Of a stretch of DNA of 46,027 bases, positions 1 to 9,373 are shown in pieces. The position numbers and the translations under genes were made by a program. Each line of letters opens with the position of its first letter. Positions within the stretch are counted from its first letter, which is position 1. Source of the DNA: Alphaproteobacteria bacterium (GTDB lineage Bacteria; Pseudomonadota; Alphaproteobacteria; Puniceispirillales; Puniceispirillaceae); contig JAKMFL010000048.1 of assembly GCA_022425485.1 (NCBI GenBank), positions 7,501-53,527 of the forward strand, read 5' to 3'. The notes below the pieces were generated by a model. The model saw only the letters and a list, made by a program, of their open reading frames with translations, was not told the origin of the DNA and searched no databases.

Positions 1-347
1 GCCGCTATATCCGCATTCGGCATAACGCCACCTATAAAACAGCTTATGCGCATCTCTCGCGCTTTGCAGGGGGCATGCGCAATGGACGCGCAGTTCAGCA
101 GGGCGAAATTATCGGCTATGTAGGCTCTACTGGCCGTTCGACAGGCCCGCATCTGCATTACGAAATTCTAGTAAATAATCGGCAGCTAAACCCGTTGACT
201 GTCAAATTGCCTACTGGCGATGCGGTACCAGAAGAGCTGATGTCAGCCTTCAAATCGCAGTTAAAGAGCGTTGAGACAAAAATGCGGGATAGCGTTACGC
301 CGCTTTATGCTGGTATTAGTTTGCAACAAGCCCTTTTATCGCGCTAG
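1..347 (+). CDS. M23-family metallopeptidase, C-terminal part (cut by window start)
   Basis: The reading frame is already open at base 3, so this is the 3' end of a longer gene. The visible residues contain YAHLSRF, an LAGE-type turn region ending GYVGSTGRSTG, and PHLHYEI, which holds the HxH zinc-ligand motif of M23 (lysostaphin/LytM-type) peptidases. The other zinc ligands and any signal peptide or coiled coil lie before the window. About 50 residues follow the domain as a tail without a recognisable motif. The family cleaves peptidoglycan cross-links or, when degenerate, activates amidases during division. Which role applies here cannot be told from the fragment. The following gene starts about 90 bases downstream on the same strand. 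Confidence 0.85.
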   Translation, partial: RYIRIRHNATYKTAYAHLSRFAGGMRNGRAVQQGEIIGYVGSTGRSTGPHLHYEILVNNRQLNPLTVKLPTGDAVPEELMSAFKSQLKSVETKMRDSVTPLYAGISLQQALLSR

Positions 348-382
348 ATTTTCTAGTGTTATTCAATAGGCGTTATTTGCCA

Positions 383-408
383 GCATTACTTAGTGGCATT
401 ACTTAATG
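383..408. repeat. 13-bp tandem duplication
   Basis: Two copies of a 13-base unit (GCATTACTTAGTG then GCATTACTTAATG, one mismatch) lie side by side between the M23 gene and the MOSC gene. It is one of many similar short tandem duplications in this window. Confidence 0.8.
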
Positions 409-439
409 GCGTTTTTTGATAAAACCCTGTGGGCATGCC

Positions 440-1222
440 ATGCACAAATCGACATCTGAAACGCCCAAAGATATGGTTTTACGTGAAATCTGGCGCTTCC
501 CTGTAAAGGGCTTTGCTGGAGAGCGGCTAGACCAGATAGATTGCCTAGCAGACAGCCTGTTGCCGCATGACCGCGAATATGCATTAACCACAGGCCATCC
601 AGTCACGCATGAAAAGTTACCAGAAGGCTGGTTGCCTAAACGTCATTTTCTGCAACTCCTGAAAGAAGCTAGATTAGCCGGGCTTGAATTTCGCTTTGAT
701 AGGCATCGCCAGAAGCTTAGCCTGTATAATAATGGGCAGGAGATTGTCAGCGCCCCCGATAATGACCGCGCACCACTCTCAGAAATGCTTTACCAGCTAA
801 TGCCAGAGGCCTTTACCGGCACCCCTATTCTATGCCGGCTGGATGCTGGCGGCTATAGCGATACCCCTGCCCCATGGATAAGCATTGGCGGAACGGCCTC
901 GCTGGATGCCTTTGCCAAGCTGACGAGAACAGATGTCGCGGCAAGTCGATTTCGCTTGAACCTGATTATTGAAACAGACACGCCCTTCATAGAGCAAAGC
1001 TGGGCTGGCCAAATCGTGAAGATTGGCGATGTTGAATGTGAAGTGATTGAGCCTGTTGGGCGATGCGGGGCGATATCGGTTAACCCGCAAACACATCAGC
1101 GCGAGCGTGATTATCTTCCAGAGATGGAGCGTGCGTGGGGGCACACAGATTTAGGCATGTTTGCGCGTATCTGTAATCCCGGGCTGCTTGAGACCGGCAC
1201 AGTTGTAAGGTTAAAAAAATAG
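440..1222 (+). CDS. MOSC-domain protein with N-terminal beta-barrel domain
   Basis: The protein is about 260 residues. The N-terminal third (WRFPVKGFAGE and following) matches the MOSC_N beta-barrel. The C-terminal half matches the MOSC domain, with FRLNLIIET and the conserved cysteine in GRCGAISVNPQT. Families of this layout are related to the molybdenum-cofactor sulfurase C-terminus and to YcbX/YiiM proteins, which handle Moco sulfur or act with Moco enzymes such as N-hydroxylamine reductases. The exact substrate is not visible. The ATG at 440 was chosen over an upstream TTG at 416; a later ATG at 473 is also possible. The stop codon sits inside the hairpin that terminates the opposing operon. 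Confidence 0.82.
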   Translation: MHKSTSETPKDMVLREIWRFPVKGFAGERLDQIDCLADSLLPHDREYALTTGHPVTHEKLPEGWLPKRHFLQLLKEARLAGLEFRFDRHRQKLSLYNNGQEIVSAPDNDRAPLSEMLYQLMPEAFTGTPILCRLDAGGYSDTPAPWISIGGTASLDAFAKLTRTDVAASRFRLNLIIETDTPFIEQSWAGQIVKIGDVECEVIEPVGRCGAISVNPQTHQRERDYLPEMERAWGHTDLGMFARICNPGLLETGTVVRLKK

Positions 1223-1239
1223 CGGCCTAATAGCCGCTA
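1213..1239 (-). terminator. Rho-independent terminator of the rodZ-DUF4167 operon
   Basis: On the minus strand a 7-bp stem (TAGCGGC paired with GCCGCTA, 6-base loop) is followed by seven T residues. This is a textbook intrinsic terminator for the minus-strand operon that ends with the DUF4167 gene about 40 bases earlier. The hairpin overlaps the stop codon of the convergent MOSC gene. In the plus direction the T-run is poor. Confidence 0.85.
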
Positions 1240-1280
1240 GATTTCTAATATTTATCTTATCGAATTTAATCTATTTCTAG

Positions 1281-1913
1281 CTAGGCAACGGCCTCTGAAG
1301 CATCACTTTTCCCGTCATTTTCATCCGCAACATCTTCTTTAGCTTCTTTGGGTTTTTTGCTAGCCCGAGGTTTGCGTGGCCGCCCTGCGGCAACCATTTT
1401 CTTAACCCCTGCCGCAGCCTCTTCATCTGAAAGCGCCTCGCTCGTGCTCGCGTCTGAACGCTCATCTGCTGGCATCTCTGAAGGCGCCTCTGCTGGCACC
1501 TCTGACGGATTGGCACTTGCCGCTTCACCCGCATTATCACCCGCGCTATCACCAGTATTTTCACTGGCACTTTCACTTGCGCCATTTTGATCCCGTCGCC
1601 GTGATTGCTGGCGCTCATCATGGGCTTTGCGCTGTTGCTCTGCAGTCTGCAAAATAGATTGGTTAATACGATAATAATGATCCGCGAACTGGGTAAAAGC
1701 CTCAGCAGATATACGCTCACCAGCTGCATTCGCATCATGAGCTAGCGCTGTATATTTTTCGAACAACTGCTGGGCGTTACCTCGCAATCGTCCCTCTGGA
1801 CCATTTGAATCAAATGTTGTGTTTCGGTTGAAATTAACCTGATGATTATGCCCACCACTGCGGCGACCTCGCCCTCTGGCACGCTTAGAGTTTTGACCTT
1901 GGTTATGTCTCAT
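1281..1913 (-). CDS. DUF4167 protein
   Basis: The 210-residue protein starts with a basic, Arg/Gly/Asn-rich stretch (MRHNQGQNSKRARGRGRRSG), followed by the conserved DUF4167 core to about residue 90 (RNTTFDSNGPEGRLRGNAQQLFEKY and the region ending FADHYYRINQSI; only key parts given). The rest is low complexity: Ala/Ser/Glu-rich, ending in a Lys-rich segment. The basic N-terminus suggests nucleic-acid binding, but the family has no assigned function that I can state. It is the last gene of the minus-strand operon, 141 bases after prmC. The prfA-prmC-DUF4167 order is common in alphaproteobacteria. ATG start at 1913. Confidence 0.85.
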   Translation of the reverse strand: MRHNQGQNSKRARGRGRRSGGHNHQVNFNRNTTFDSNGPEGRLRGNAQQLFEKYTALAHDANAAGERISAEAFTQFADHYYRINQSILQTAEQQRKAHDERQQSRRRDQNGASESASENTGDSAGDNAGEAASANPSEVPAEAPSEMPADERSDASTSEALSDEEAAAGVKKMVAAGRPRKPRASKKPKEAKEDVADENDGKSDASEAVA

Positions 1914-2054
1914 TGAGTATCCATATTCACAAATTCAACTTGTGCTGAAAATGTTTTTTCAATTTGATGGAAATCTGTAACCGTTGCGCTTTGCGTCAAT
2001 CTGGCTACCTTTCTTTGTTTGAACATGCCAGCGCCAATAGTGCAAGGAAAAACT

Positions 2055-2897
2055 TCACTTTTTTGCCAGAACAAGACATCTTTCAACGCCAGCAAGGTCT
2101 TTTGCAATATCAACCAGCCCTAAACCAGCCTCTTCAGCAATTTGGGCTACAGCTTTGCTTTGGCCAAAACCTACTTCCAAAAATACCTGCCCAGCTTTTG
2201 CAAGAATAGCGCCAAGTTGCGGCAGAAGCGTGCGGTAAGCAGATAACCCATCCTGCCCTGCAAACAAAGCCAAATCTGGGTCATAGCAGCGCACTTCTGC
2301 AGACAGGCTAGCATCCCCCTCACAGATATAGGGCGGGTTTGATAAAATAATATCAAACTGGCCTTGCACCCCCTCAGCCCAAGACCCGATTTGAAAATCT
2401 GCACGTCTAGCAAGGCCAAGCGAAGCTGCATTTGCCCGCGATTGTGCTACCGCTAGAGCGGCACAGTCTATACCCACCCCATACGCATCTGGTAATTCAG
2501 ATAAGGTTGCCAATAACAAGCACCCCGAACCACAGCCTAAATCCAAAACCTTAACAGCTGCGCCTTGATGAGATTTATTTCGTGCGAAGGCTAGCGCTGA
2601 GGAAACCAGCACCTCACTGTCTGGGCGCGGATCCAAGGTCGCATCATTGAGATAAAAGTCACAAGACCAAAACTCTCTTTTGCCCCGCATCCGGCTGATA
2701 GGCTGGCCGCCATTACGCGCATCTATCAGCCTAGCAAGCCTCGTTTTTTGTGCCTCTGTTAGGGATATTTGCTGATGGCTCAATACCGGACTATCTTGCC
2801 CGCAAGCCAGCCCCACTAACCAGCTAGCATCCAGCCTGCTAGCGCTAGTAAGAGCGGCGCTTACTTGTCTGAGGAGCGGGCGAACAGGCTTCGTCAT
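2055..2897 (-). CDS. prmC: Peptide chain release factor N5-glutamine methyltransferase
   Basis: PrmC methylates the glutamine of the GGQ motif in release factors RF1 and RF2, which speeds peptide release. The 280-residue length is normal. The N-terminal helical domain is followed by the SAM-binding motif LDLGCGSG (about 118-125) and the substrate-glutamine motif NPPY (187-190), diagnostic for this family. Its gene starts 3 bases after the stop of prfA, which encodes its substrate, so the two are almost certainly co-transcribed and translationally coupled. Confidence 0.96.
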   Translation of the reverse strand: MTKPVRPLLRQVSAALTSASRLDASWLVGLACGQDSPVLSHQQISLTEAQKTRLARLIDARNGGQPISRMRGKREFWSCDFYLNDATLDPRPDSEVLVSSALAFARNKSHQGAAVKVLDLGCGSGCLLLATLSELPDAYGVGIDCAALAVAQSRANAASLGLARRADFQIGSWAEGVQGQFDIILSNPPYICEGDASLSAEVRCYDPDLALFAGQDGLSAYRTLLPQLGAILAKAGQVFLEVGFGQSKAVAQIAEEAGLGLVDIAKDLAGVERCLVLAKK

Positions 2898-2900
2898 TGC

Positions 2901-3983
2901 CTATTCCTCGTTATCTCCAGCGGCAAGACGTGCAGCCTGATCTTCAGACGCAAGCGCTTCAACCACCTCATCTAGAGCTTCGCCATTTAATATCTTGTCC
3001 AATTTATACAAGGTCAGATTGATACGATGGTCTGTCACCCTGCCTTGCGGAAAATTATAGGTGCGAATGCGTTCTGAGCGATCGCCAGACCCAACCTGCC
3101 CTTTTCTGGACGCGGCACGCTCTGCCTGTTGGCGCGCACGCTCAGCATCATATAATCTAGCCCGCAAAATCTTCATCGCTTTGGCACGATTTTTATGCTG
3201 AGATTTCTCATCTTGCTGGCTGACCATAATCCCGGTGGGCAAATGCGTAATCCGAACCGCAGAATCCGTAGTATTTACTGACTGACCACCGGGGCCCGAG
3301 GCACGAAACACATCTACGCGCAAATCACTTTCATTGATATCAATATCAACATCCTGCGCTTCTGGCAGTACCGCCACTGTCGCAGCAGAGGTATGTATCC
3401 GCCCGCCTGCTTCTGTTTCTGGAACCCGCTGAACACGATGCACCCCAGACTCATATTTCAGCCGCGCAAATACATCCTGACCAGAAATATTCGCGGTAGC
3501 TTCTTTATACCCGCCAATCCCAGTTTCAGAAATTTCCATCACCTCAAACCGCCAGCCTTGCTGGGCAGCAAAACGCTGATACATCGCAAACAAGTCTGAC
3601 CCAAAAAGGGCCGCTTCATCGCCGCCTGTGCCAGCCCGCACCTCTAAAATAGCGTTCCGCGAATCATCACTATCTTTTGGTAGCAATAGCAATTTTAGCG
3701 CATGTTCTGCTTCTTCTTGCTTTTTACTTAGCTCTTCAATTTCTACATTTGCCATTTCAACGAGTTCTGCATCCGCTTCCTCATCGGCGAGAATTTGCCG
3801 CGCTTGCTCTAAATTATCTAGCAAGTCGTTTAGATACTGCGCTTGTTCAGCGATTGGCCTTATTTCAGCGAGCTCACGCGATAATTTGGTCAGCTCATCT
3901 GTCTCGATCTGGCCAGAAGAAAGCCTTTTTTCAATTTCATCGCGCCGCGAAAGCACTTTATTAATATTGGCAGCAATACTCAT
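2901..3983 (-). CDS. prfA: Peptide chain release factor 1 (RF1)
   Basis: RF1 recognises UAA and UAG stop codons and triggers peptide release on the ribosome. The 360-residue length is standard. The catalytic GGQ lies at 232-234 and the stop-codon reading motif is PET at 188-190 (within HRVQRVPET), corresponding to the PxT motif of RF1. The C-terminal segment [19 protein letters not shown] is also typical. An intact RF1 means that UAG is a working stop here, which matters for the amber codon in the reductase gene at 44253-44255. It lies between hisS (41 bases upstream) and prmC (3 bases downstream). Confidence 0.97.
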   Translation of the reverse strand: MSIAANINKVLSRRDEIEKRLSSGQIETDELTKLSRELAEIRPIAEQAQYLNDLLDNLEQARQILADEEADAELVEMANVEIEELSKKQEEAEHALKLLLLPKDSDDSRNAILEVRAGTGGDEAALFGSDLFAMYQRFAAQQGWRFEVMEISETGIGGYKEATANISGQDVFARLKYESGVHRVQRVPETEAGGRIHTSAATVAVLPEAQDVDIDINESDLRVDVFRASGPGGQSVNTTDSAVRITHLPTGIMVSQQDEKSQHKNRAKAMKILRARLYDAERARQQAERAASRKGQVGSGDRSERIRTYNFPQGRVTDHRINLTLYKLDKILNGEALDEVVEALASEDQAARLAAGDNEE

Positions 3984-4024
3984 ATTTTGGCCAAAGCCCT
4001 TCTATTGAAATTATCCTAGTAAAA

Positions 4025-5275
4025 TTATCGTGGCAGCACATTTGCTAACCAGCTAGATAGTGCAGATATTTTGACCTCGGCTTGTGTCCCATCTTGCATG
4101 TTCCGCACACTAACTGAGCCGCGCCCTAACTCATCATCGCCAGCAATAATGGCAAATCTTGCTTCCATCTTGCTAGCCGCCTTCATTTTTTTGCCCATAT
4201 TGCCGCTGTGCAAATTCACCGCACTAAAACCTGCATCACGCAAGCTAAAACCAAGCGAGAAAAGCTCTATCTCAGCTGTTTTTTCTGCGGCGATAAGCGC
4301 TAAGTCAGGGCGTTCGGCAGGAACATCCTCGCCAAGCAAGGCCAGCCGTTCGACACCCGCAGCAAACCCAACCGCTGGCAGGGGCGGGCCGCCTAGCGCC
4401 GGCGATAGACCATCATAACGCCCGCCGCCCAAAACAGTGCCCTGTGCGCCCAGCTGATCGGTAATAAATTCAAATGCTGTATGGCTGTAATAATCAAGAC
4501 CCCTGACCAAAAACGGATCTTCTACCCATGCAATTGATGCCGCATCGAGGGCTTGTTTAACCGTATCAAAATGCGCTTCGGCTGCGCTGGTTAGATGCGT
4601 TTTCAGCCGCGGCGCCTCTTGCAAGATTTCTTTATCTGTCTCAGATTTCGAATCTAATATACGCAAAGGGTTGGTATCTAAACGGCGCTGGCTATCCTCG
4701 GATAAAGCCTTTCTATACCCCTCAAGATAGCTGATAAGAGCCGCGCGATAGCTATCTCGGCTCTCACTATCGCCAAGCGTGTTTAGATGCAGGCTCGTCC
4801 GCGCCAATACGCCAAGCGATTTCAAGATGTGCACCCCGCAGGCAATAATCTCTGCATCTGCAAGCGCACCTGCTGGGCCAATAAGCTCGCACCCTATTTG
4901 ATGGAACTGGCGCATGCGGCCCTTTTGCGGACGCTCATATCTAAACATGGGACCGGCATAAAACCAGCGTTGCGGCAAGGTTTGTGTCAGCCCGTTCGAT
5001 ATGATGGCCCGCATCGCAGATGCCGTACCTTCGGGGCGCAAAGTAAGGCCCGTGCCGCCCCTATCTTCAAAGCTATAGGTTTCTTTGGCTACCACATCAG
5101 AGCTCGCGCCAAGTGGGCGACTAAATACATCTGTAAACTCAAAAATCGGCGTCGCTATTTCAGCATAGCCAAATTGCGCCGCACCTTGTTTGGCGCTATC
5201 TATTACATGATTATGTCTGGCCTTTTCGGCGGGAAGCAAATCGCTGGTGCCACGAACTGGCTGAATGGTCTCCAT
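4025..5275 (-). CDS. hisS: Histidyl-tRNA synthetase
   Basis: This class II synthetase charges tRNA-His. Visible landmarks are the N-terminal PVRGTSDLLP, motif 2 with FRYERPQKGRMRQFHQ, the histidine-binding LVRGLDYYSHTAFEF, GGGRYDGL, and a C-terminal anticodon-binding domain. Length is 416 residues. The ATG at 5275 was chosen because AGGA lies about 9 bases upstream; a GTG two codons earlier (5281) is the alternative. It follows ispG by 57 bases, and the rodZ-ispG-hisS order is widely conserved in proteobacteria. Confidence 0.96.
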   Translation of the reverse strand: METIQPVRGTSDLLPAEKARHNHVIDSAKQGAAQFGYAEIATPIFEFTDVFSRPLGASSDVVAKETYSFEDRGGTGLTLRPEGTASAMRAIISNGLTQTLPQRWFYAGPMFRYERPQKGRMRQFHQIGCELIGPAGALADAEIIACGVHILKSLGVLARTSLHLNTLGDSESRDSYRAALISYLEGYRKALSEDSQRRLDTNPLRILDSKSETDKEILQEAPRLKTHLTSAAEAHFDTVKQALDAASIAWVEDPFLVRGLDYYSHTAFEFITDQLGAQGTVLGGGRYDGLSPALGGPPLPAVGFAAGVERLALLGEDVPAERPDLALIAAEKTAEIELFSLGFSLRDAGFSAVNLHSGNMGKKMKAASKMEARFAIIAGDDELGRGSVSVRNMQDGTQAEVKISALSSWLANVLPR

Positions 5276-5332
5276 CGTCACTATTCCTGAAATCAGAAGG
5301 TTGCAGCTACTGCGTGCTAGAAATTTTTTACG

Positions 5333-6451
5333 TTATACCGCCAGCTCTTCTGGCTGCATATTATCTACATGCTCTTCTACCAGACGCACCACATGCTCGA
5401 CAATATCCTCATTCGTCAGCCGGTGATGCGCTAGCCCAGATATATAGACCTGATGATTATCCTTGCCACCGCCAGTGATACCGATATCTGTTTCGCGTGC
5501 TTCGCCCGGCCCGTTCACTACACAGCCAATTATCGAAACCGTTAATGGCTTATTGATATGCTCTAACCGTTCTTCGATTTCCTGTACAGTGGCAATCACA
5601 TCAAATTGCTGGCGGGCACAAGAAGGACAGGAAATAACAGTAACGCCGCGCCGCCGCAAACCCAGCGATTTCAGCATCTCGTAGGCAACGCGCACTTCCT
5701 CTGCTGGGTCAGCAGATAATGAAACCCGGATAGTATCGCCAATACCTGCCCACAGAAGATTGCCAAGACCAATAGCTGATTTCACCGTTCCAGCACGCAA
5801 CCCCCCAGCCTCAGTAATCCCTATATGCAAGGGGCAATCAATCGCTTCGGATAATTGTTGATAGGCGGCAACAGCTAGAAACACATCTGAAGCTTTTACT
5901 GAAATTTTAAACTCGTGAAAATCTAAATCCTGCAGATGACGGGCATGTTCTAACGCTGATTCTACTAATGCTTCTGGGCAGGGCTCAGCATATTTTTCCA
6001 GCAAATGTTTCTCTAACGAGCCGCCATTTACGCCAATGCGCATGGAACAGCCATTATCACGTGCCGCACGCACAACCTCTGCTACCCGTTCTTGATTACC
6101 AATATTGCCGGGATTGATACGCAAACAAGACGCACCCGCATCGGCCGCTTCCAACGCGCGGCGATAATGGAAATGAATATCGGCAATAATCGGCACCGGG
6201 CTAAATTTACAGATTTCTTTTAACGCAGCAGAGCTATCCTCATCTGGGCAAGATACCCGCACAATATCTGCGCCAGCCTGAGCTGCGCTCTCAATCTGTG
6301 CCAATGTTGCTTTAACATCTGTGGTCAGCGTGTTGGTCATGGTTTGTACAGAAATAGGCGCATCCCCGCCAACTGGCACAGAACCGACATGGATCTTCCG
6401 GCATTTGCGTCTGTCTATCTGCCGATAGGGTCTTAATGCCTGCGCATTCAT
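5333..6451 (-). CDS. ispG: 4-hydroxy-3-methylbut-2-enyl diphosphate synthase
   Basis: IspG (GcpE) performs the penultimate step of the non-mevalonate isoprenoid pathway, converting MEcPP to HMBPP with a [4Fe-4S] cluster and reduced ferredoxin or flavodoxin. The 372-residue protein is the short bacterial form. The three cluster cysteines are visible at about C275 and C278 (CPSC) and C310 ([12 protein letters not shown]), with the cluster-ligating Glu in NGPGE. ATG at 6451 is preceded by GAGGAAAG; a GTG directly before it is possible. The 194 bases between the rodZ-like stop and this start hold no gene that I can see. Confidence 0.96.
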   Translation of the reverse strand: MNAQALRPYRQIDRRKCRKIHVGSVPVGGDAPISVQTMTNTLTTDVKATLAQIESAAQAGADIVRVSCPDEDSSAALKEICKFSPVPIIADIHFHYRRALEAADAGASCLRINPGNIGNQERVAEVVRAARDNGCSMRIGVNGGSLEKHLLEKYAEPCPEALVESALEHARHLQDLDFHEFKISVKASDVFLAVAAYQQLSEAIDCPLHIGITEAGGLRAGTVKSAIGLGNLLWAGIGDTIRVSLSADPAEEVRVAYEMLKSLGLRRRGVTVISCPSCARQQFDVIATVQEIEERLEHINKPLTVSIIGCVVNGPGEARETDIGITGGGKDNHQVYISGLAHHRLTNEDIVEHVVRLVEEHVDNMQPEELAV

Positions 6452-6629
6452 CACAGCTTTCCTCTTTCAGCCCTGAAACCTTAACATATCTTTTTTCGGT
6501 TTTAATCACTTCCCCTAGTTTTGACTAGAGCCATTGCATCAAATCTGGCTTATTCCAACAGGGAAAAAATAAAATAGGTGATTTGCCTGAGCATCTATTA
6601 AGCAAGCTGTGAGTCTGCTCAGCCTCTAT

Positions 6630-6653
6630 CATCTCAAAATTCATCTCAAAATT
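6630..6653. repeat. Perfect 12-bp tandem duplication across the rodZ-like stop codon
   Basis: CATCTCAAAATT occurs twice without a mismatch. The stop codon of the rodZ-like gene (6646-6648) lies within the second copy, so the duplication sits exactly at the 3' end of that coding sequence. Confidence 0.9.
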
Positions 6654-7797
6654 GTGAGTTGTCTCTGATAAGAGAAAGGCTGTCACGGGTGAGGGCAAGA
6701 TCGCGGATAATCTCACCGGTTTTACCAATTTTTACCGCTTTTTGATCGCCCATTTTCAGGCTGATACCGCCAGCATTACCTGTGCTTAGAAATAGCTTTG
6801 TATCCGCGGTCGCTACAAAATTATCCCCCTTGCGCAGTAATTTGCTGACAACAACCTCTCCATTAGCTTTCACAATTTCCACCCAAGAGGTTGAGGATGC
6901 TGAAATAACAATTTCCGACATGGGATTACGTTGCAAAGCCTGTGCCGCCCCGCCGCGCAATTCTGTTTCAGGATTTTGTAAGTACGGGGCTTCCCCAATA
7001 TTAGCAGAAGGGGGTGTTGTTGATCGGGATGCCTCAGCAGGCGCTAAGGCCGCTATCTGCTGGGCTTGCAGTGCTGGGACAGTATCTTCAAGTATTTGCT
7101 GGATATCGCCCTGCTGGTCTGCTGTATTGCTATTCTGTGAAGCAAGGGGTGCTGATGCATCAGTTTCAACTGGCGCATTTGCTATTTCCACACTTTCAGA
7201 GATTTCTGTGTTTGCAGGGGCGATTTCGTCAGATGGATTGTTTTCTACTTCAGGCTGTATTTGCTGAATAGCGGCGAGGGGTGCAGGCTCAGGGTCTAGG
7301 ATTTCAGGCTCAACGGCTTCGGTTTGGTCAAACCGCTTTACATTATCGAGACTGCTATCATCTAAGCTCGCTATCTGTGCGGTAGACGCCGTGTCTTCCT
7401 GCAAGAAGTTCCAGCCAATATAGCCGGCCAGTCCAGCAACAACCACAAACATGGCAACCATGCTCCCTGCCATTTTTGGAACCAGCGCTTGCACCGGAAA
7501 TTTATAAACAGGTTTGTCGCGCTCTGGATTGGTTGTTTGTTTATAGGCTGCGATAAGGGGTTGGGGGTCGATATTCACCACTTTACAATAATTACGGATG
7601 AACCCCGGAATATAAGCAATCCCCGGTAATCTGCTATAATCATTATCTTCAAGTGCCGTGATGTGGCTTTTGGTTATGCGGGTCATTTCTGCGATTTCAA
7701 CCACAGAAAACCCTGCATCTGCGCGGGCATTGCGCAGAAGCGTGCCTATGTCATCAGCTGTTATTGCTTCATCGTTCCGAACGCTGTCGTTTGTCAT
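6646..7797 (-). CDS. RodZ-like helix-turn-helix membrane protein (DUF4115)
   Basis: The 383-residue protein has an N-terminal Xre-like HTH (IGTLLRNARADAGFSVVEIA through SRLPGIAYIPGFIRNYCK; key parts only), then one transmembrane segment (around MVAMFVVVAGLAGYIGW), a long acidic Ala/Pro/Glu-rich linker, and a C-terminal DUF4115 domain (SSTSWVEIV...LRKGDNF). This is the architecture of RodZ, which links MreB to the elongation machinery. The ATG at 7797 was preferred to a non-ATG start ten codons earlier. It heads the ispG-hisS-prfA operon. Confidence 0.85.
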   Translation of the reverse strand: MTNDSVRNDEAITADDIGTLLRNARADAGFSVVEIAEMTRITKSHITALEDNDYSRLPGIAYIPGFIRNYCKVVNIDPQPLIAAYKQTTNPERDKPVYKFPVQALVPKMAGSMVAMFVVVAGLAGYIGWNFLQEDTASTAQIASLDDSSLDNVKRFDQTEAVEPEILDPEPAPLAAIQQIQPEVENNPSDEIAPANTEISESVEIANAPVETDASAPLASQNSNTADQQGDIQQILEDTVPALQAQQIAALAPAEASRSTTPPSANIGEAPYLQNPETELRGGAAQALQRNPMSEIVISASSTSWVEIVKANGEVVVSKLLRKGDNFVATADTKLFLSTGNAGGISLKMGDQKAVKIGKTGEIIRDLALTRDSLSLIRDNSQF

Positions 7798-7944
7798 ATC
7801 TTGTACCCAAAATTCTTCAGCGCACACTCACCTACTATTCCCCATACCTTAAAAACCCTGAAAACTCTAGAAAAAAGTGAAAAAAGGCCCGGTTTTAACC
7901 TTTTATTCCCTAATTTCCAGTTAGGTTAGCATTTTTGGAATTGC

Positions 7945-9165
7945 TTAGGCTTCTTCTAGCCCAAAGGCATCATGCAGGCTACGCACCGCAAGTTCTGTAT
8001 AATCGGCATCGATCAATACCGAGATTTTAATCTCAGAAGTAGAGATAACATGCAGATTAATGCCTTTCTCGGCTAATACGGCAAACATCGTTTTAGCAAT
8101 GCCAGGCTGAGAGCGCATCGCGGTGCCAATGATGGACACTTTTGCTACATCCGGGTCAGATACGATATCTTTATATTCTAAATCTGATTCAATTGTTTTC
8201 AGGCATGCTACTGCTTTTTCTGCATTCAACGCGCCAACCGAAAAGGTAATATCTGTCCGGCTTTTATCAGGGGACGCACTTTGCACGATCATATCTACAT
8301 TGATATGATTCTCGGCTAGCTTTTCAAAGATAGTCGCGGCAATCCCCGGCTTGTCTGGCAGGCCGACCAACGTTACTTTGGCCTCATCACGGCTATAAGC
8401 GATACCGCTGATTTTTTGTTTTTCCATGTCATTGTCCTCATCAACAACCATTGTGCCTTCATCGCTTGTAAAGCTAGAGCGCACTTGTAAATTCACATTA
8501 TGGCGCATAGCCATCGCAACCGAGCGTGTTTCCAGAACTTTAGCCCCAGCAGAAGCCATCTCTAGCATCTCTTCAAAGGTAACATGATTAAGCTTTCTGG
8601 CTTTCGGCATAATGCGGGGGTCGGTTGTATAAACCCCGTCAACATCGGTGTAGATATCGCAGCGGTTTGCTTCCAGTGCCGCCGCTAGCGCTACAGCTGA
8701 TGTATCAGACCCGCCCCGCCCTAGCGTCGTGATCCGCCCCTCTGGGCTTATCCCTTGAAAGCCTGCGGCAACAACCACTTGCCCTTTATCTAGACGCTCA
8801 GCAATAGAGGCTGTGTCAATATGCTCAATCCGCGCTGCACTATGCACCCCATCTGTATGAAAGGGGATTTGCCAGCCCAGCCAAGAGCGTGCATCAATAC
8901 CAATATTTTGTAATGCGATGGCTAGTAAGCCAACGGTGACTTGCTCACCAGAAGCAACAATCGTGTCATATTCACGCGCATCATGAAGGGGGCCAATATC
9001 GCGTGCCCACGCTACTAGCTGATTTGTGGTACCCGCCATAGCCGAAACCACTACCGCCACCTGATGGCCAGCATCTACCTCTTGTTTTACGCGCTGTGCT
9101 ACCGCTCTGATCCTGTCCAGATCCGCAACCGAAGTGCCGCCAAATTTTTGAACTATACGTCCCAT
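7945..9165 (-). CDS. lysC: Aspartate kinase
   Basis: Aspartokinase phosphorylates aspartate in the first step of lysine, threonine and methionine synthesis. The 406-residue protein opens with the substrate motif VQKFGGTSVAD and carries a kinase domain with TTLGRGGSDTSAVALAAAL and YTDVDGVYTTDPR. Two C-terminal ACT domains follow (around GLPDKPGIAATIFEKL and GIAKTMFAVLAEKGINL), where feedback inhibitors bind. It is the single-function type, without homoserine dehydrogenase. It is divergent from ubiG across a spacer of about 208 bases. Confidence 0.96.
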   Translation of the reverse strand: MGRIVQKFGGTSVADLDRIRAVAQRVKQEVDAGHQVAVVVSAMAGTTNQLVAWARDIGPLHDAREYDTIVASGEQVTVGLLAIALQNIGIDARSWLGWQIPFHTDGVHSAARIEHIDTASIAERLDKGQVVVAAGFQGISPEGRITTLGRGGSDTSAVALAAALEANRCDIYTDVDGVYTTDPRIMPKARKLNHVTFEEMLEMASAGAKVLETRSVAMAMRHNVNLQVRSSFTSDEGTMVVDEDNDMEKQKISGIAYSRDEAKVTLVGLPDKPGIAATIFEKLAENHINVDMIVQSASPDKSRTDITFSVGALNAEKAVACLKTIESDLEYKDIVSDPDVAKVSIIGTAMRSQPGIAKTMFAVLAEKGINLHVISTSEIKISVLIDADYTELAVRSLHDAFGLEEA

Positions 9166-9373
9166 TATGCGTCTTTATTCCTGAATTTTATTCATTATTC
9201 TGTAATAGATGCGCCTAGCAGGAGGCCGCCATTAAGAGCCAATCTCGCAAAAATCACACCAAATTGTTTCCCCTGATACAACAAAAGCTATTATTGTAAA
9301 AGAACATCTTCATCAACGCCGCAGGATAATCGTTGTGCAAAAACATATCAAAGCCCCAAAAGAAAAGAAAAAA

